A stretch of DNA of 64,000 nucleotides from Aliarcobacter lanthieri (GTDB taxonomy: Bacteria > Campylobacterota > Campylobacteria > Campylobacterales > Arcobacteraceae). The stretch's first letter is position 1. Each line of letters opens with the position of its first letter. The notes below the pieces were generated by a model that did not search any database, was not told the origin of the DNA, and was given only the letters and a program-made list of their open reading frames with translations. Below are positions 12,074 through 24,700 of the stretch, piece by piece. Made by a program: the position numbers and the translations under genes. The stretch spans positions 2,046,001 to 2,110,000 of the forward strand of contig NZ_CP053839.1 in NCBI RefSeq assembly GCF_013201625.1, in the 5' to 3' direction.

Positions 12074-13099
12074 ATGAAATTAAAAATTTCTTTAGCGTTA
12101 CTTTTAGGTGCAAGTTCATTATTTGCAAACCAAGCTTTAATTCAAAAAGCTAAAAATGCAGGTTTAGAACCAATTCCTACTGAAAAAAAAGAATGGATGA
12201 AGTTGGTTGATACAGACAAAAACAACCCTATCACAGATGCAAAAATTGAACTTGGTAAAAAATTATATTTTGATCCAAGATTATCAAGAAGTAATCTAAT
12301 CTCATGTAATACATGTCATAACTTAGCTCTTGGTGGAGCAGATGGAGTTCCAGCTGCTATTGGACATGGTTGGACAGCAAATCCACACCATTTAAACTCT
12401 CCAACAGTTTATAACTCAGTATTTTTTAAAGCACAATTCTGGGATGGAAGAAGCCCTCACTTAGCTGATCAAGCTCAAGGTCCAATCCAAGCAGGTCCAG
12501 AAATGGCAGCACCTCCAGCACTTGTAGAAGATAGAATAAATTCTATTCCAGCTTATGTTGAAGAATTCAAAAATGCGTATGGTAAAGATGTAAAAGTTGA
12601 TTTTGAGAAAATCACTGAAACTATTGCACTATTTGAAAAAGTTCTTGTTACACCATCAAGATTTGATAAATTTTTAGAAGGTGATGCAAAAGCTCTTACA
12701 AAAGCTGAACAAGAAGGTCTTGATATATTCTTAAGTAAAGGATGTACAGCATGTCATACAGGAATTGCTCTTGGTGGAACTATGCAACCATTCCAAATTG
12801 CTAAACAATATCAATTTATCAATGTAGGTGATTTTACAGGTGATGAAAATGGTATGGTTAAAACACCTTCTTTAAGAAATATTACTGAGACAGCTCCATA
12901 TTTCCATAATGGTCAATTCTGGTCATTAAATGAAGCAGTTAAAGAAATGGGTTCTGTTCAATTAGGTATTAATATTAGTGATGTAGATGCTGCAAAAATA
13001 GTTACTTTCTTAAAAGCTTTAGAAGGTAAAAAACCAGATATTACATATCCAAAATTACCAGCTTCAACTGATAAAACTCCAAAACCAACTTTTGATTAA
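12074..13099 (+). CDS. Dihaem cytochrome c peroxidase
   Basis: 341 residues. A Sec signal peptide (cleavage likely after SLFA, residue 18) precedes two haem c sites: C78-N-T-C81-H82 and C224-T-A-C227-H228. The sequence around WDGRSPHLADQAQGPI and the C-terminal TPSLRNITETAPYFHNG match the bacterial CcpA/MauG-like peroxidase family. It reduces hydrogen peroxide in the periplasm with electrons from cytochrome c. It is monocistronic: a consensus ribosome-binding site in front and a strong hairpin terminator behind. Campylobacterota often have more than one such peroxidase, so no specific symbol is given. Confidence 0.93.
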   Translation: MKLKISLALLLGASSLFANQALIQKAKNAGLEPIPTEKKEWMKLVDTDKNNPITDAKIELGKKLYFDPRLSRSNLISCNTCHNLALGGADGVPAAIGHGWTANPHHLNSPTVYNSVFFKAQFWDGRSPHLADQAQGPIQAGPEMAAPPALVEDRINSIPAYVEEFKNAYGKDVKVDFEKITETIALFEKVLVTPSRFDKFLEGDAKALTKAEQEGLDIFLSKGCTACHTGIALGGTMQPFQIAKQYQFINVGDFTGDENGMVKTPSLRNITETAPYFHNGQFWSLNEAVKEMGSVQLGINISDVDAAKIVTFLKALEGKKPDITYPKLPASTDKTPKPTFD

Positions 13100-13122
13100 T
13101 TAAATCAAATAAGTTTTAAACT

Positions 13123-13151
13123 AATTCCCAAGCTATAAGCTTGGGAATTTT
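13123..13151. terminator. Bidirectional intrinsic terminator
   Basis: An 11-bp perfect stem (AATTCCCAAGC at 13123-13133, complement at 13139-13149) around the loop TATAA, with T-rich sequence on the plus strand side and AT-rich sequence on the other. It separates the convergent peroxidase gene (ends 13099) and the Maf gene (ends 13162) and can serve both. Confidence 0.85.
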
Positions 13152-13161
13152 ACTTACTTAA

Positions 13162-13707
13162 CTATAAGAATGGAATTAACTTCTCAATACTAAGACCCAT
13201 AGCTGTACTTTCTAAACCAATTACATTTTTTATATATGGCTTACAAAATCCTTCTACCATTATTGCTCCTGCTTTTCCAAAACACTCTTTACTATCTAAA
13301 TAATTTTGTAAATCTTTTTTATCAAATTCCTTAAAATTATAAGTTGTAATAGATATATCAATAAGCTCTACTTTTTTTGATTTATATATCATACAAGATA
13401 TTACACTTGTTTCATTTCCGCTTTGAAGTTCTAACATATACTTTGCATCTTCATAACTTTTTGCTTTTCTAAGTAATAATCCTTCACAAGTAACTACACT
13501 ATCAGCAACTAAAAGAGGCATATCTTCTACTCCATATTTTAAATAAAGTTCATCAAACTTCCCTTTTGTGGCAAGATAACAAAATTCTTTTGGATTTGTA
13601 GTTTTTATGCTATCTTCATCAAAACTACCTCCATTTTGTATAAAATCTATTTTAAAATCTCTTAAAATCTTTGCTCTTGTAGGTGAATTAGAACCGAGTC
13701 TTATCAA
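13162..13707 (-). CDS. maf: Maf-type nucleoside triphosphate pyrophosphatase
   Basis: 181 residues. The N-terminus IRLGSNSPTRAKIL matches the S-x-S/NxxR phosphate-binding start of Maf/YceF proteins, and LLVADSVVTC holds the conserved catalytic Asp of the (A)DTVV motif. Family members hydrolyse non-canonical or selected nucleoside triphosphates (dTTP, UTP or modified CTP) and were named for effects on septum formation. The start is a TTG at 13707 with AAGGA upstream. The substrate class cannot be decided by eye. It is unrelated to the flagellar Maf proteins at 57-61 kb. Confidence 0.85.
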   Translation of the reverse strand: MIRLGSNSPTRAKILRDFKIDFIQNGGSFDEDSIKTTNPKEFCYLATKGKFDELYLKYGVEDMPLLVADSVVTCEGLLLRKAKSYEDAKYMLELQSGNETSVISCMIYKSKKVELIDISITTYNFKEFDKKDLQNYLDSKECFGKAGAIMVEGFCKPYIKNVIGLESTAMGLSIEKLIPFL

Positions 13708-13780
13708 AATCTATCCTTTTTTATCTCAATTATACTAAGTTTTTATATAATACGATTTTAATATTTTATTAGGATTTATA

Positions 13781-15070
13781 ATGAATGTCGTCCAAAGAGT
13801 TTCTGGAGTTTTAATATTCTTTTCATTTATATTTACAATTTATGCATATTTTTTTCAAGAAAATATATTAATCTTAGCTATTAGCTTTATCTGGCTAGCT
13901 TCAATTTTATTGTTTTTTACTTTGGAGAAAAAAAACCTTATATATATACTTCTTTTTTGTAGTTTTATATCTTTTCTATATAGCTATATAAATGGATTTT
14001 ATATTGACTTTTTCAAAGCTTTAAGTGTAAATCAATATCTTCTTACACTTTTAATTGCTGTTGGATTTTTAAAACTTATTGCAACTCCAAGGAAAGAGAA
14101 AAATACAGAACTTCCAAAAGGTAAGAATTCTTTTTTGAAAACATATTTGAGTGTACATCTTTTTGGATCTGTTATCAATCTCTCTTCACTACTTCTAGTT
14201 GCTGATAAAATGTATAAAAAAGCACCTTTAAGTCCTTCTCAAATAGTATTATTAACTCGTTCTTTTGCTAGTGATGCTTATTGGTCTCCATTTTTTGTAG
14301 CATTTGCAGCAGCTATAACTTATGCTCCAAATCTACAAACTTATACAATAATATCTTTTGGACTATTCTTAGCTTTTTTTGCTTTTCTAATAACATATTT
14401 TGAAGTAATTGATACTAAGAAATTTAATTTAGATGATTTTTATGGTTATCCACTATCTTTACAAACATTATATTTACCATTAGTTTTAGCTTTTTTTGTA
14501 CTTTTAACTCATTATTTCTATGAAGATTTAAAAATAATAGTTTTAATATCTAGTTTTGCATTTTTAATGACTATTTTTATACTTCCAATAAAAAAAGGTT
14601 TTTTTGAAAGTTCTAAGATTTTGAAATTCTATATTTTAGATGAGTTACCAAAAATGAAAAGTGAAATATCTTTATTCCTAGTTGCTGGATTATTTGGAAT
14701 ATCTATGGGGTCAGTATTAATAGGATTAAACTTTACTCTACCTTTTGAAGTTTTTGATTATAAAGTAGCTTCAATACTACTTTTTATTTTTATAAGCCTA
14801 TCTTTTATAGGGATTCATCCTATTATTTCTATTTCAATTTTAGGAGACTTTTTTGTAGATGCAAATCATACTTTACTAGCTATGACATTTTTGATGTCTT
14901 GGGCAACAACAGTTTCAACTTCTCCAATATCAGGATTAAATCTTACAATGAGTTCAAGATACTCTTGTAGTGCAAAAGAGATTTTTAAATTAAATATTTT
15001 TTATGCTTTTAAAATGTATATTATTTGTGTGATTTGTCTTTTTATATTATCAAAATTTTTAGAGATTTAA
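13781..15070 (+). CDS. Polytopic inner-membrane protein of unknown function, transporter-like
   Basis: 429 residues with about eleven to twelve hydrophobic segments and short loops, so an integral inner-membrane protein. A central stretch VADKMYKKAPLSPSQIVLLT and a later STSPISGLNLTMSSRYS interrupt the hydrophobic runs with polar, serine/proline-rich residues, the kind of pattern seen at substrate sites of ion-coupled carriers. I do not recognise the family and give no substrate. It stands alone, divergent from the Maf gene (73-base gap) and convergent with the NlpC/P60 lipoprotein gene, with only 15 bases between their stops. Confidence 0.6.
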   Translation: MNVVQRVSGVLIFFSFIFTIYAYFFQENILILAISFIWLASILLFFTLEKKNLIYILLFCSFISFLYSYINGFYIDFFKALSVNQYLLTLLIAVGFLKLIATPRKEKNTELPKGKNSFLKTYLSVHLFGSVINLSSLLLVADKMYKKAPLSPSQIVLLTRSFASDAYWSPFFVAFAAAITYAPNLQTYTIISFGLFLAFFAFLITYFEVIDTKKFNLDDFYGYPLSLQTLYLPLVLAFFVLLTHYFYEDLKIIVLISSFAFLMTIFILPIKKGFFESSKILKFYILDELPKMKSEISLFLVAGLFGISMGSVLIGLNFTLPFEVFDYKVASILLFIFISLSFIGIHPIISISILGDFFVDANHTLLAMTFLMSWATTVSTSPISGLNLTMSSRYSCSAKEIFKLNIFYAFKMYIICVICLFILSKFLEI

Positions 15071-15085
15071 AGTAAAGTTTAGAGT

Positions 15086-15658
15086 TTATTTTAGAACTCT
15101 TTTTGCTGTCCAGTATCTATTTTTAAAATAAATATTATCAAGTTCAGAAATAGTTACTCCAATTTTTGTAGATGAGTGCATAAATTTTCCATCTTCAATA
15201 TATATACCAACATGATTTGTTCTTCCTGTTTTGAAAAATACTAAATCACCCATTTGTAAATCACTCTTTTTTATAGTTTGTCCTACTTGAGCTTGAGATC
15301 TTGTATCACGGGGTAACTGTAAATTAAATTTTTCTGCCAATGCTTTTTGTACAAATCCAGAACAATCAATCCCTTTTTTAGTATCTCCACCCAATCTATA
15401 TTTTACACCCTTCCATTCATCATAAAAGCTAAATAATTTATCATTTATCTTTTTATTTTTTGATATATAATTTGAGTATGTAATATCTTCTATAAAGTTA
15501 TGTGTTTTTAAGTGAGTTTGTTGATCTTTATCTGAGCTATAAATACTATTATTAGGGAATTTTGCCATATCTACAGTTTTTTGACTAGTTGTAGTAGCAC
15601 ATCCTGTGAATATAGATGAAAATATTACAATAGATAAAAAACTTTTCCTAAGCTTCAT
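15086..15658 (-). CDS. NlpC/P60-family cell-wall endopeptidase lipoprotein
   Basis: 190 residues. A lipoprotein signal ends in the lipobox IFTGC (Cys20). The C-terminal NlpC/P60 domain has the catalytic Cys99 in GIDCSGF, His149 in TNHVGIY and a third polar residue, His161 in MHSS. Such enzymes cut peptide stems of peptidoglycan, usually the D-Glu-diaminopimelate bond, and act in the periplasm while anchored to a membrane. It lies directly downstream of the giant adhesin gene on the same strand, but a strong terminator stands between them, so it is probably separately expressed. Confidence 0.88.
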   Translation of the reverse strand: MKLRKSFLSIVIFSSIFTGCATTTSQKTVDMAKFPNNSIYSSDKDQQTHLKTHNFIEDITYSNYISKNKKINDKLFSFYDEWKGVKYRLGGDTKKGIDCSGFVQKALAEKFNLQLPRDTRSQAQVGQTIKKSDLQMGDLVFFKTGRTNHVGIYIEDGKFMHSSTKIGVTISELDNIYFKNRYWTAKRVLK

Positions 15659-15750
15659 AATTTCCCTTTTATTTAAAATGACATTTTTGAGTATATAAAA
15701 AAAATCACTATTTTGTCAAGTAAATTTATCAATTTTTATTTAAAAATAAA

Positions 15751-15775
15751 AAAGGTAAGGAAATTCCTTACCTTT
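15751..15775 (-). terminator. Intrinsic terminator of the giant adhesin gene
   Basis: A perfect inverted repeat of up to 12 bp (AAAGGTAAGGAA and complement, tip of the stem forming the loop) lies 21 bases after the adhesin stop. On the minus strand it is followed by a long T-rich run (complement of 15742-15750), the classic intrinsic terminator layout. Confidence 0.88.
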
Positions 15776-15795
15776 AAAATATTTTGAAGAAGGAA

Positions 15796-18700
15796 TTAAT
15801 TTGTAATTCCATCAGAAATAGGTTGTTCAACTTTAACGTGAACAGTCTGATCTCCAATAATTCCACTATAAACATCAAATGTTTTATCACCATCAGTTAT
15901 AGATTGTTGTTTTTCCCAAACTTTTCCATCTTCATTTTTAAACTCTACTTTATCAAATTTATCTCCACTAATTTTGATAGTATTATCATCTCCACTTAAT
16001 TTTAAAACATCATCTAAAGTTAGACTTAGTTTATTCTCTTTATCATTAGTTAGATTTATTTCTTTCAAATCTTTTATAATACCTTTTAGATTTGATAAAT
16101 CAATATCTCCTTTACTATCAAAAGAAATAGTATCTTTTGTTACTATTGTTGTAGCACTATCTGTAAGTACTCCATCTTTATTCTTTTCATATGAAGTAGC
16201 TTCTGCTTGGATAGCATTTAATTCTATATCTGAAAAATCTTTCCCTTTTAAAGAAAGATTTGCTTCACCATTTGAATCTACTTTTACAATATAACTTCCA
16301 TCTTCATTTGAAATAATCTCTTGTCCATCACTACCAAATAATTTTGAACCATCAGGAATATTTTTCAATGTTATAATTGTATTTCCAACACTATCTTTTT
16401 TTAGAATTTCACTTCCATCTGTATCTGTAAGTTGTACATTCACTTTTATAGCATAGTCTTCTAAAGCAACTTTTGTAATATCTATAGCCAAATCTGGTGC
16501 ATCAGCAACTTCAATAACATTTATATGCATCTCTTTAATTTCACTATAAGCTCCTCTATCATCACTTACTTGAAATTTAAAAGTAACATCCTTATCACTA
16601 TTTTTAACTGTTTCATATACTAATTTATCTAAATCTTTAACTAAAATTTCTTTACCAGCAATAATTAGTTCACCATCATATTTTAAAACACCTTTTGTAG
16701 AATCTGGTAATGTAATTATTTTTATAGTTTCTATATCATCACCATCAATATCTTTATATGAATCAAAATCTTTTTTAGAAAAAGTATATGGAACATCTTC
16801 ATAAGCATTAACTTTTTCATTATCAATAGTAGGAATATGATTGTTAAAGCCTTTACCTATAATAACAGTACTTATTTTATCAGTTTTTCCATTTGGATCT
16901 TTAATTTCTATATCAAAATTAAGTTCTCTTTCATCTTCACTATTTTTTGTTGAGAATCTAATAGCCTCTAAGGCTTCTGCATAAGCTTCATGAGAAGCTT
17001 TCCCTATAAATTTAATGATTATTTGTCCATCTTTTTCTATTATTGTATATCCTATACCCTCTTTTAAATCTCCTACTATATTGATTTTATCTCCAGCTTT
17101 AGCATTTTTAAGAACAACTGTTGCTTCTGAAAGACTATCATCATCTACATCACTAAACTCTATATTTTTAAATAGTTTATTTGTTAAAGATTCTGATGGA
17201 GTAAATGTAACTGATATAACAAAATCATTATAATCATAATCTGTTTGGTCGTTATATAAAGGTGTATCTTCAAAACCAATTATTATACTATTTGGATTAT
17301 CAGATTTCAATGCAATAGTATGATCTTTTTTCTCTGTACTTAAAGATTCATCAGTATAATATACATCTTTTGCTGTTACAGAACTTTTACCACTTGTAAA
17401 TATAATTTGACCACTATCATCTCTTGCTAAACTATAATTAGATTCTCCTTTGTTTATAATTTTCATTATATCGTTATTATTCGCTCCATTAGGTATTAGG
17501 AAAAATCCTATTTCACCTGTAATAGCTTTTAAAGAAACATCATTTTCCATAGAACCATTAACAAAAATAATTTTTAAATTTCCAATTGTTCCATCTGGAT
17601 TTTTTTCATAATATCCTAATATACTCTTATATCCAGCATTTTTACCTTCATATTTAATTGATACATCAGTTTCAGTTTTTCCTATGTCCATTTTAAGAGT
17701 ATTATTCTCATTTCTAAATTGATAGCTATTTTTACCATCATTTTTTATTAAATCTTGTGCTGTTATATTTTCTGAAACATTATCTGACTGATAGTCATTA
17801 TATATTCCAGTTAATGTAACTCCATTTGTTTCAATATTTTCTATAATTGGAGCATCATTACTTCCTTGAATTTCAATAGTTAAAACAGCTTCTCCTTTTG
17901 GTGTTGTATAAGTAAAGTGTTCAGCTAATTTATCACCAATATTTAAAGAATCAACTTCAGTATTATCATCATTTATTTTATATTCAAAATCTCCTTTACT
18001 ATTAATAGTCAATGTACCATATTTACCTATTATCTCTGTATGACCACTAGATTTAACTGTTATTTCTTTTCCATCAAAAGTAACTTTTAAAATCTTACGA
18101 TTACTTGTCCCAAAGATATCATCATTTTTCAATACATTCCCTTTTGCAATTTGCCCATCATCTTTTTGTGAGGCAATATTTGCACTACCACTTTCAATAG
18201 CTATTGCTATATCATTTTTAAAAGTTGAACTACTAACATTTACTGTTACCGTTGCACCTGCTTGAATATCTTCAAATTGCTTTCCAGAATCAACTGTTGC
18301 AATTTCTACAATTTTATCAATTTCTATAGTATGACTTCCAGTTTTATCTACTTTTATAGGACTTGAACTTGAACTTATTTCACCTGCTGGAATAGTTATT
18401 TTTGCTCCATTACTTAATGTAATAGTTAATCCATCATGATTTTTTACTTCAAATCCATCTTTATTTCTTAAAGTAACTGTATAAGTAACACTACTTCCTT
18501 CATTTATGTCAGTGTTATTCGCTGTTACATCAACATATACTTTATTTATTGTATCTGTTACTACAACTGATACATCTTTTTGTACTTCAAGTTTTTCATA
18601 CTCATCTCCACCACTTTTTACTTCTGTTGTATAGTTTAATGTTTCTCCATCTTTATATACATCATCTTGATTTGGATTTATTACTTGATTACTTGAACCT

Positions 18701-21700
18701 GTAGTTTGACCTTTTGGAATTGTAATTGTTGATACTTCTTTTCCATTTGAATCTTTTACTGAAATTACTAAATCTTCTTTTGGAGTTTTATCTGCATCTA
18801 CTGTTGCTGTAAATACTATATTTTCTCCCTCTTTTACTGGATTTGCTGTAATTGTTACTGTTGTTGTATCTACATGATCTGCAAACTCTTTTGCTGTTGC
18901 ATTATTTACTGGATTTAAATCTTCAAATTTTGAGTTATTTGTTGAACTTAAATCTGTTGGTGCTGGTACATTTGTTACATCTTGGTAATAATCTTTTGAA
19001 GAATCTGCATAAGAAACTGTTGTTGAAGCTCCATTACTATTTGCTGGTACAGTAATTGTTATTGTCTCATTACCTACTTTGAATGTTACTGTCTCTTCTT
19101 CTTTTGTTGGATTTGCAAATGTTACTGTATATGTAATCTCTGCACTCTCTTCATCTCCACTTGCAACTGATGTTAATGTATAGTCTGTTGTATCTACATG
19201 ATCTGCAAACTCTTTTGCTGTTGCATTATTTACTGGATTTAAATCTTCAAATTTTGAGTTATTTGTTGAACTTAAATCTGTTGGTGCTGGTACATTTGTT
19301 ACATCTTGGTAATAATCTTTTGAAGAATCTGCATAAGAAACTGTTGTTGAAGCTCCATTACTATTTGCTGGTACAGTAATTGTTATTGTCTCATTACCTA
19401 CTTTGAATGTTACTGTCTCTTCTTCTTTTGTTGGATTTGCAAATGTTACTGTATATGTAATCTCTGCACTCTCTTCATCTCCACTTGCAACTGATGTTAA
19501 TGTATAGTCTGTTGTATCTACATGATCTGCAAACTCTTTTGCTGTTGCATTATTTACTGGATTTAAATCTTCAAATTTTGAGTTATTTGTTGAACTTAAA
19601 TCTGTTGGTGCTGGTACATTTGTTACATCTTGGTAATAATCTTTTGAAGAATCTGCATAAGAAACTGTTGTTGAAGCTCCATTACTATTTGCTGGTACAG
19701 TAATTGTTATTGTCTCATTACCTACTTTGAATGTTACTGTCTCTTCTTCTTTTGTTGGATTTGCAAATGTTACTGTATATGTAATCTCTGCACTCTCTTC
19801 ATCTCCACTTGCAACTGATGTTAATGTATAGTCTGTTGTATCTACATGATCTGCAAACTCTTTTGCTGTTGCATTATTTACTGGATTTAAATCTTCAAAT
19901 TTTGAGTTATTTGTTGAACTTAAATCTGTTGGTGCTGGTACATTTGTTACATCTTGGTAATAATCTTTTGAAGAATCTGCATAAGAAACTGTTGTTGAAG
20001 CTCCATTACTATTTGCTGGTACAGTAATTGTTATTGTCTCATTACCTACTTTGAATGTTACTGTCTCTTCTTCTTTTGTTGGATTTGCAAATGTTACTGT
20101 ATATGTAATCTCTGCACTCTCTTCATCTCCACTTGCAACTGATGTTAATGTATAGTCTGTTGTATCTACATGATCTGCAAACTCTTTTGCTGTTGCATTA
20201 TTTACTGGATTTAAATCTTCAAATTTTGAGTTATTTGTTGAACTTAAATCTGTTGGTGCTGGTACATTTGTTACATCTTGGTAATAATCTTTTGAAGAAT
20301 CTGCATAAGAAACTGTTGTTGAAGCTCCATTACTATTTGCTGGTACAGTAATTGTTATTGTCTCATTACCTACTTTGAATGTTACTGTCTCTTCTTCTTT
20401 TGTTGGATTTGCAAATGTTACTGTATATGTAATCTCTGCACTCTCTTCATCTCCACTTGCAACTGATGTTAATGTATAGTCTGTTGTATCTACATGATCT
20501 GCAAACTCTTTTGCTGTTGCATTATTTACTGGATTTAAATCTTCAAATTTTGAGTTATTTGTTGAACTTAAATCTGTTGGTGCTGGTACATTTGTTACAT
20601 CTTGGTAATAATCTTTTGAAGAATCTGCATAAGAAACTGTTGTTGAAGCTCCATTACTATTTGCTGGTACAGTAATTGTTATTGTCTCATTACCTACTTT
20701 GAATGTTACTGTCTCTTCTTCTTTTGTTGGATTTGCAAATGTTACTGTATATGTAATCTCTGCACTCTCTTCATCTCCACTTGCAACTGATGTTAATGTA
20801 TAGTCTGTTGTATCTACATGATCTGCAAACTCTTTTGCTGTTGCATTATTTACTGGATTTAAATCTTCAAATTTTGAGTTATTTGTTGAACTTAAATCTG
20901 TTGGTGCTGGTACATTTGTTACATCTTGGTAATAATCTTTTGAAGAATCTGCATAAGAAACTGTTGTTGAAGCTCCATTACTATTTGCTGGTACAGTAAT
21001 TGTTATTGTCTCATTACCTACTTTGAATGTTACTGTCTCTTCTTCTTTTGTTGGATTTGCAAATGTTACTGTATATGTAATCTCTGCACTCTCTTCATCT
21101 CCACTTGCAACTGATGTTAATGTATAGTCTGTTGTATCTACATGATCTGCAAACTCTTTTGCTGTTGCATTATTTACTGGATTTAAATCTTCAAATTTTG
21201 AGTTATTTGTTGAACTTAAATCTGTTGGTGCTGGTACATTTGTTACATCTTGGTAATAATCTTTTGAAGAATCTGCATAAGAAACTGTTGTTGAAGCTCC
21301 ATTACTATTTGCTGGTACAGTAATTGTTATTGTCTCATTACCTACTTTGAATGTTACTGTCTCTTCTTCTTTTGTTGGATTTGCAAATGTTACTGTATAT
21401 GTAATCTCTGCACTCTCTTCATCTCCACTTGCAACTGATGTTAATGTATAGTCTGTTGTATCTACATGATCTGCAAACTCTTTTGCTGTTGCATTATTTA
21501 CTGGATTTAAATCTTCAAATTTTGAGTTATTTGTTGAACTTAAATCTGTTGGTGCTGGTACATTTGTTACATCTTGGTAATAATCTTTTGAAGAATCTGC
21601 ATAAGAAACTGTTGTTGAAGCTCCATTACTATTTGCTGGTACAGTAATTGTTATTGTCTCATTACCTACTTTGAATGTTACTGTCTCTTCTTCTTTTGTT

Positions 21701-24700
21701 GGATTTGCAAATGTTACTGTATATGTAATCTCTGCACTCTCTTCATCTCCACTTGCAACTGATGTTAATGTATAGTCTGTTGTATCTACATGATCTGCAA
21801 ACTCTTTTGCTGTTGCATTATTTACTGGATTTAAATCTTCAAATTTTGAGTTATTTGTTGAACTTAAATCTGTTGGTGCTGGTACATTTGTTACATCTTG
21901 GTAATAATCTTTTGAAGAATCTGCATAAGAAACTGTTGTTGAAGCTCCATTACTATTTGCTGGTACAGTAATTGTTATTGTCTCATTACCTACTTTGAAT
22001 GTTACTGTCTCTTCTTCTTTTGTTGGATTTGCAAATGTTACTGTATATGTAATCTCTGCACTCTCTTCATCTCCACTTGCAACTGATGTTAATGTATAGT
22101 CTGTTGTATCTACATGATCTGCAAACTCTTTTGCTGTTGCATTATTTACTGGATTTAAATCTTCAAATTTTGAGTTATTTGTTGAACTTAAATCTGTTGG
22201 TGCTGGTACATTTGTTACATCTTGGTAATAATCTTTTGAAGAATCTGCATAAGAAACTGTTGTTGAAGCTCCATTACTATTTGCTGGTACAGTAATTGTT
22301 ATTGTCTCATTACCTACTTTGAATGTTACTGTCTCTTCTTCTTTTGTTGGATTTGCAAATGTTACTGTATATGTAATCTCTGCACTCTCTTCATCTCCAC
22401 TTGCAACTGATGTTAATGTATAGTCTGTTGTATCTACATGATCTGCAAACTCTTTTGCTGTTGCATTATTTACTGGATTTAAATCTTCAAATTTTGAGTT
22501 ATTTGTTGAACTTAAATCTGTTGGTGCTGGTACATTTGTTACATCTTGGTAATAATCTTTTGAAGAATCTGCATAAGAAACTGTTGTTGAAGCTCCATTA
22601 CTATTTGCTGGTACAGTAATTGTTATTGTCTCATTACCTACTTTGAATGTTACTGTCTCTTCTTCTTTTGTTGGATTTGCAAATGTTACTGTATATGTAA
22701 TCTCTGCACTCTCTTCATCTCCACTTGCAACTGATGTTAATGTATAGTCTGTTGTATCTACATGATCTGCAAACTCTTTTGCTGTTGCATTATTTACTGG
22801 ATTTAAATCTTCAAATTTTGAGTTATTTGTTGAACTTAAATCTGTTGGTGCTGGTACATTTGTTACATCTTGGTAATAATCTTTTGAAGAATCTGCATAA
22901 GAAACTGTTGTTGAAGCTCCATTACTATTTGCTGGTACAGTAATTGTTATTGTCTCATTACCTACTTTGAATGTTACTGTCTCTTCTTCTTTTGTTGGAT
23001 TTGCAAATGTTACTGTATATGTAATCTCTGCACTCTCTTCATCTCCACTTGCAACTGATGTTAATGTATAGTCTGTTGTATCTACATGATCTGCAAACTC
23101 TTTTGCTGTTGCATTATTTACTGGATTTAAATCTTCAAATTTTGAGTTATTTGTTGAACTTAAATCTGTTGGTGCTGGTACATTTGTTACATCTTGGTAA
23201 TAATCTTTTGAAGAATCTGCATAAGAAACTGTTGTTGAAGCTCCATTACTATTTGCTGGTACAGTAATTGTTATTGTCTCATTACCTACTTTGAATGTTA
23301 CTGTCTCTTCTTCTTTTGTTGGATTTGCAAATGTTACTGTATATGTAATCTCTGCACTCTCTTCATCTCCACTTGCAACTGATGTTAATGTATAGTCTGT
23401 TGTATCTACATGATCTGCAAACTCTTTTGCTGTTGCATTATTTACTGGATTTAAATCTTCAAATTTTGAGTTATTTGTTGAACTTAAATCTGTTGGTGCT
23501 GGTACATTTGTTACATCTTGGTAATAATCTTTTGAAGAATCTGCATAAGAAACTGTTGTTGAAGCTCCATTACTATTTGCTGGTACAGTAATTGTTATTG
23601 TCTCATTACCTACTTTGAATGTTACTGTCTCTTCTTCTTTTGTTGGATTTGCAAATGTTACTGTATATGTAATCTCTGCACTCTCTTCATCTCCACTTGC
23701 AACTGATGTTAATGTATAGTCTGTTGTATCTACATGATCTGCAAACTCTTTTGCTGTTGCATTATTTACTGGATTTAAATCTTCAAATTTTGAGTTATTT
23801 GTTGAACTTAAATCTGTTGGTGCTGGTACATTTGTTACATCTTGGTAATAATCTTTTGAAGAATCTGCATAAGAAACTGTTGTTGAAGCTCCATTACTAT
23901 TTGCTGGTACAGTAATTGTTATTGTCTCATTACCTACTTTGAATGTTACTGTCTCTTCTTCTTTTGTTGGATTTGCAAATGTTACTGTATATGTAATCTC
24001 TGCACTCTCTTCATCTCCACTTGCAACTGATGTTAATGTATAGTCTGTTGTATCTACATGATCTGCAAACTCTTTTGCTGTTGCATTATTTACTGGATTT
24101 AAATCTTCAAATTTTGAGTTATTTGTTGAACTTAAATCTGTTGGTGCTGGTACATTTGTTACATCTTGGTAATAATCTTTTGAAGAATCTGCATAAGAAA
24201 CTGTTGTTGAAGCTCCATTACTATTTGCTGGTACAGTAATTGTTATTGTCTCATTACCTACTTTGAATGTTACTGTCTCTTCTTCTTTTGTTGGATTTGC
24301 AAATGTTACTGTATATGTAATCTCTGCACTCTCTTCATCTCCACTTGCAACTGATGTTAATGTATAGTCTGTTGTATCTACATGATCTGCAAACTCTTTT
24401 GCTGTTGCATTATTTACTGGATTTAAATCTTCAAATTTTGAGTTATTTGTTGAACTTAAATCTGTTGGTGCTGGTACATTTGTTACATCTTGGTAATAAT
24501 CTTTTGAAGAATCTGCATAAGAAACTGTTGTTGAAGCTCCATTACTATTTGCTGGTACAGTAATTGTTATTGTCTCATTACCTACTTTGAATGTTACTGT
24601 CTCTTCTTCTTTTGTTGGATTTGCAAATGTTACTGTATATGTAATCTCTGCACTCTCTTCATCTCCACTTGCAACTGATGTTAATGTATAGTCTGTTGTA

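Noticed and set aside
15974-17233. Plus-strand frames of 72-106 codons opposite the adhesin C-terminal region
   Set aside because: They are antisense to the adhesin frame, serine/phenylalanine-rich by composition, and have no supporting signals.
15796-18132. Adhesin gene starting at a TTG at 18132
   Set aside because: The frame continues upstream without a stop through all repeats, and the TTG lies inside a VCBS domain with no ribosome-binding site.
15796-18860. RTX calcium-binding nonapeptides expected in a type I secreted adhesin
   Set aside because: No GGxGxDxUx repeats were found; the C-terminus is VCBS, DUF4114-like and cadherin-like instead.
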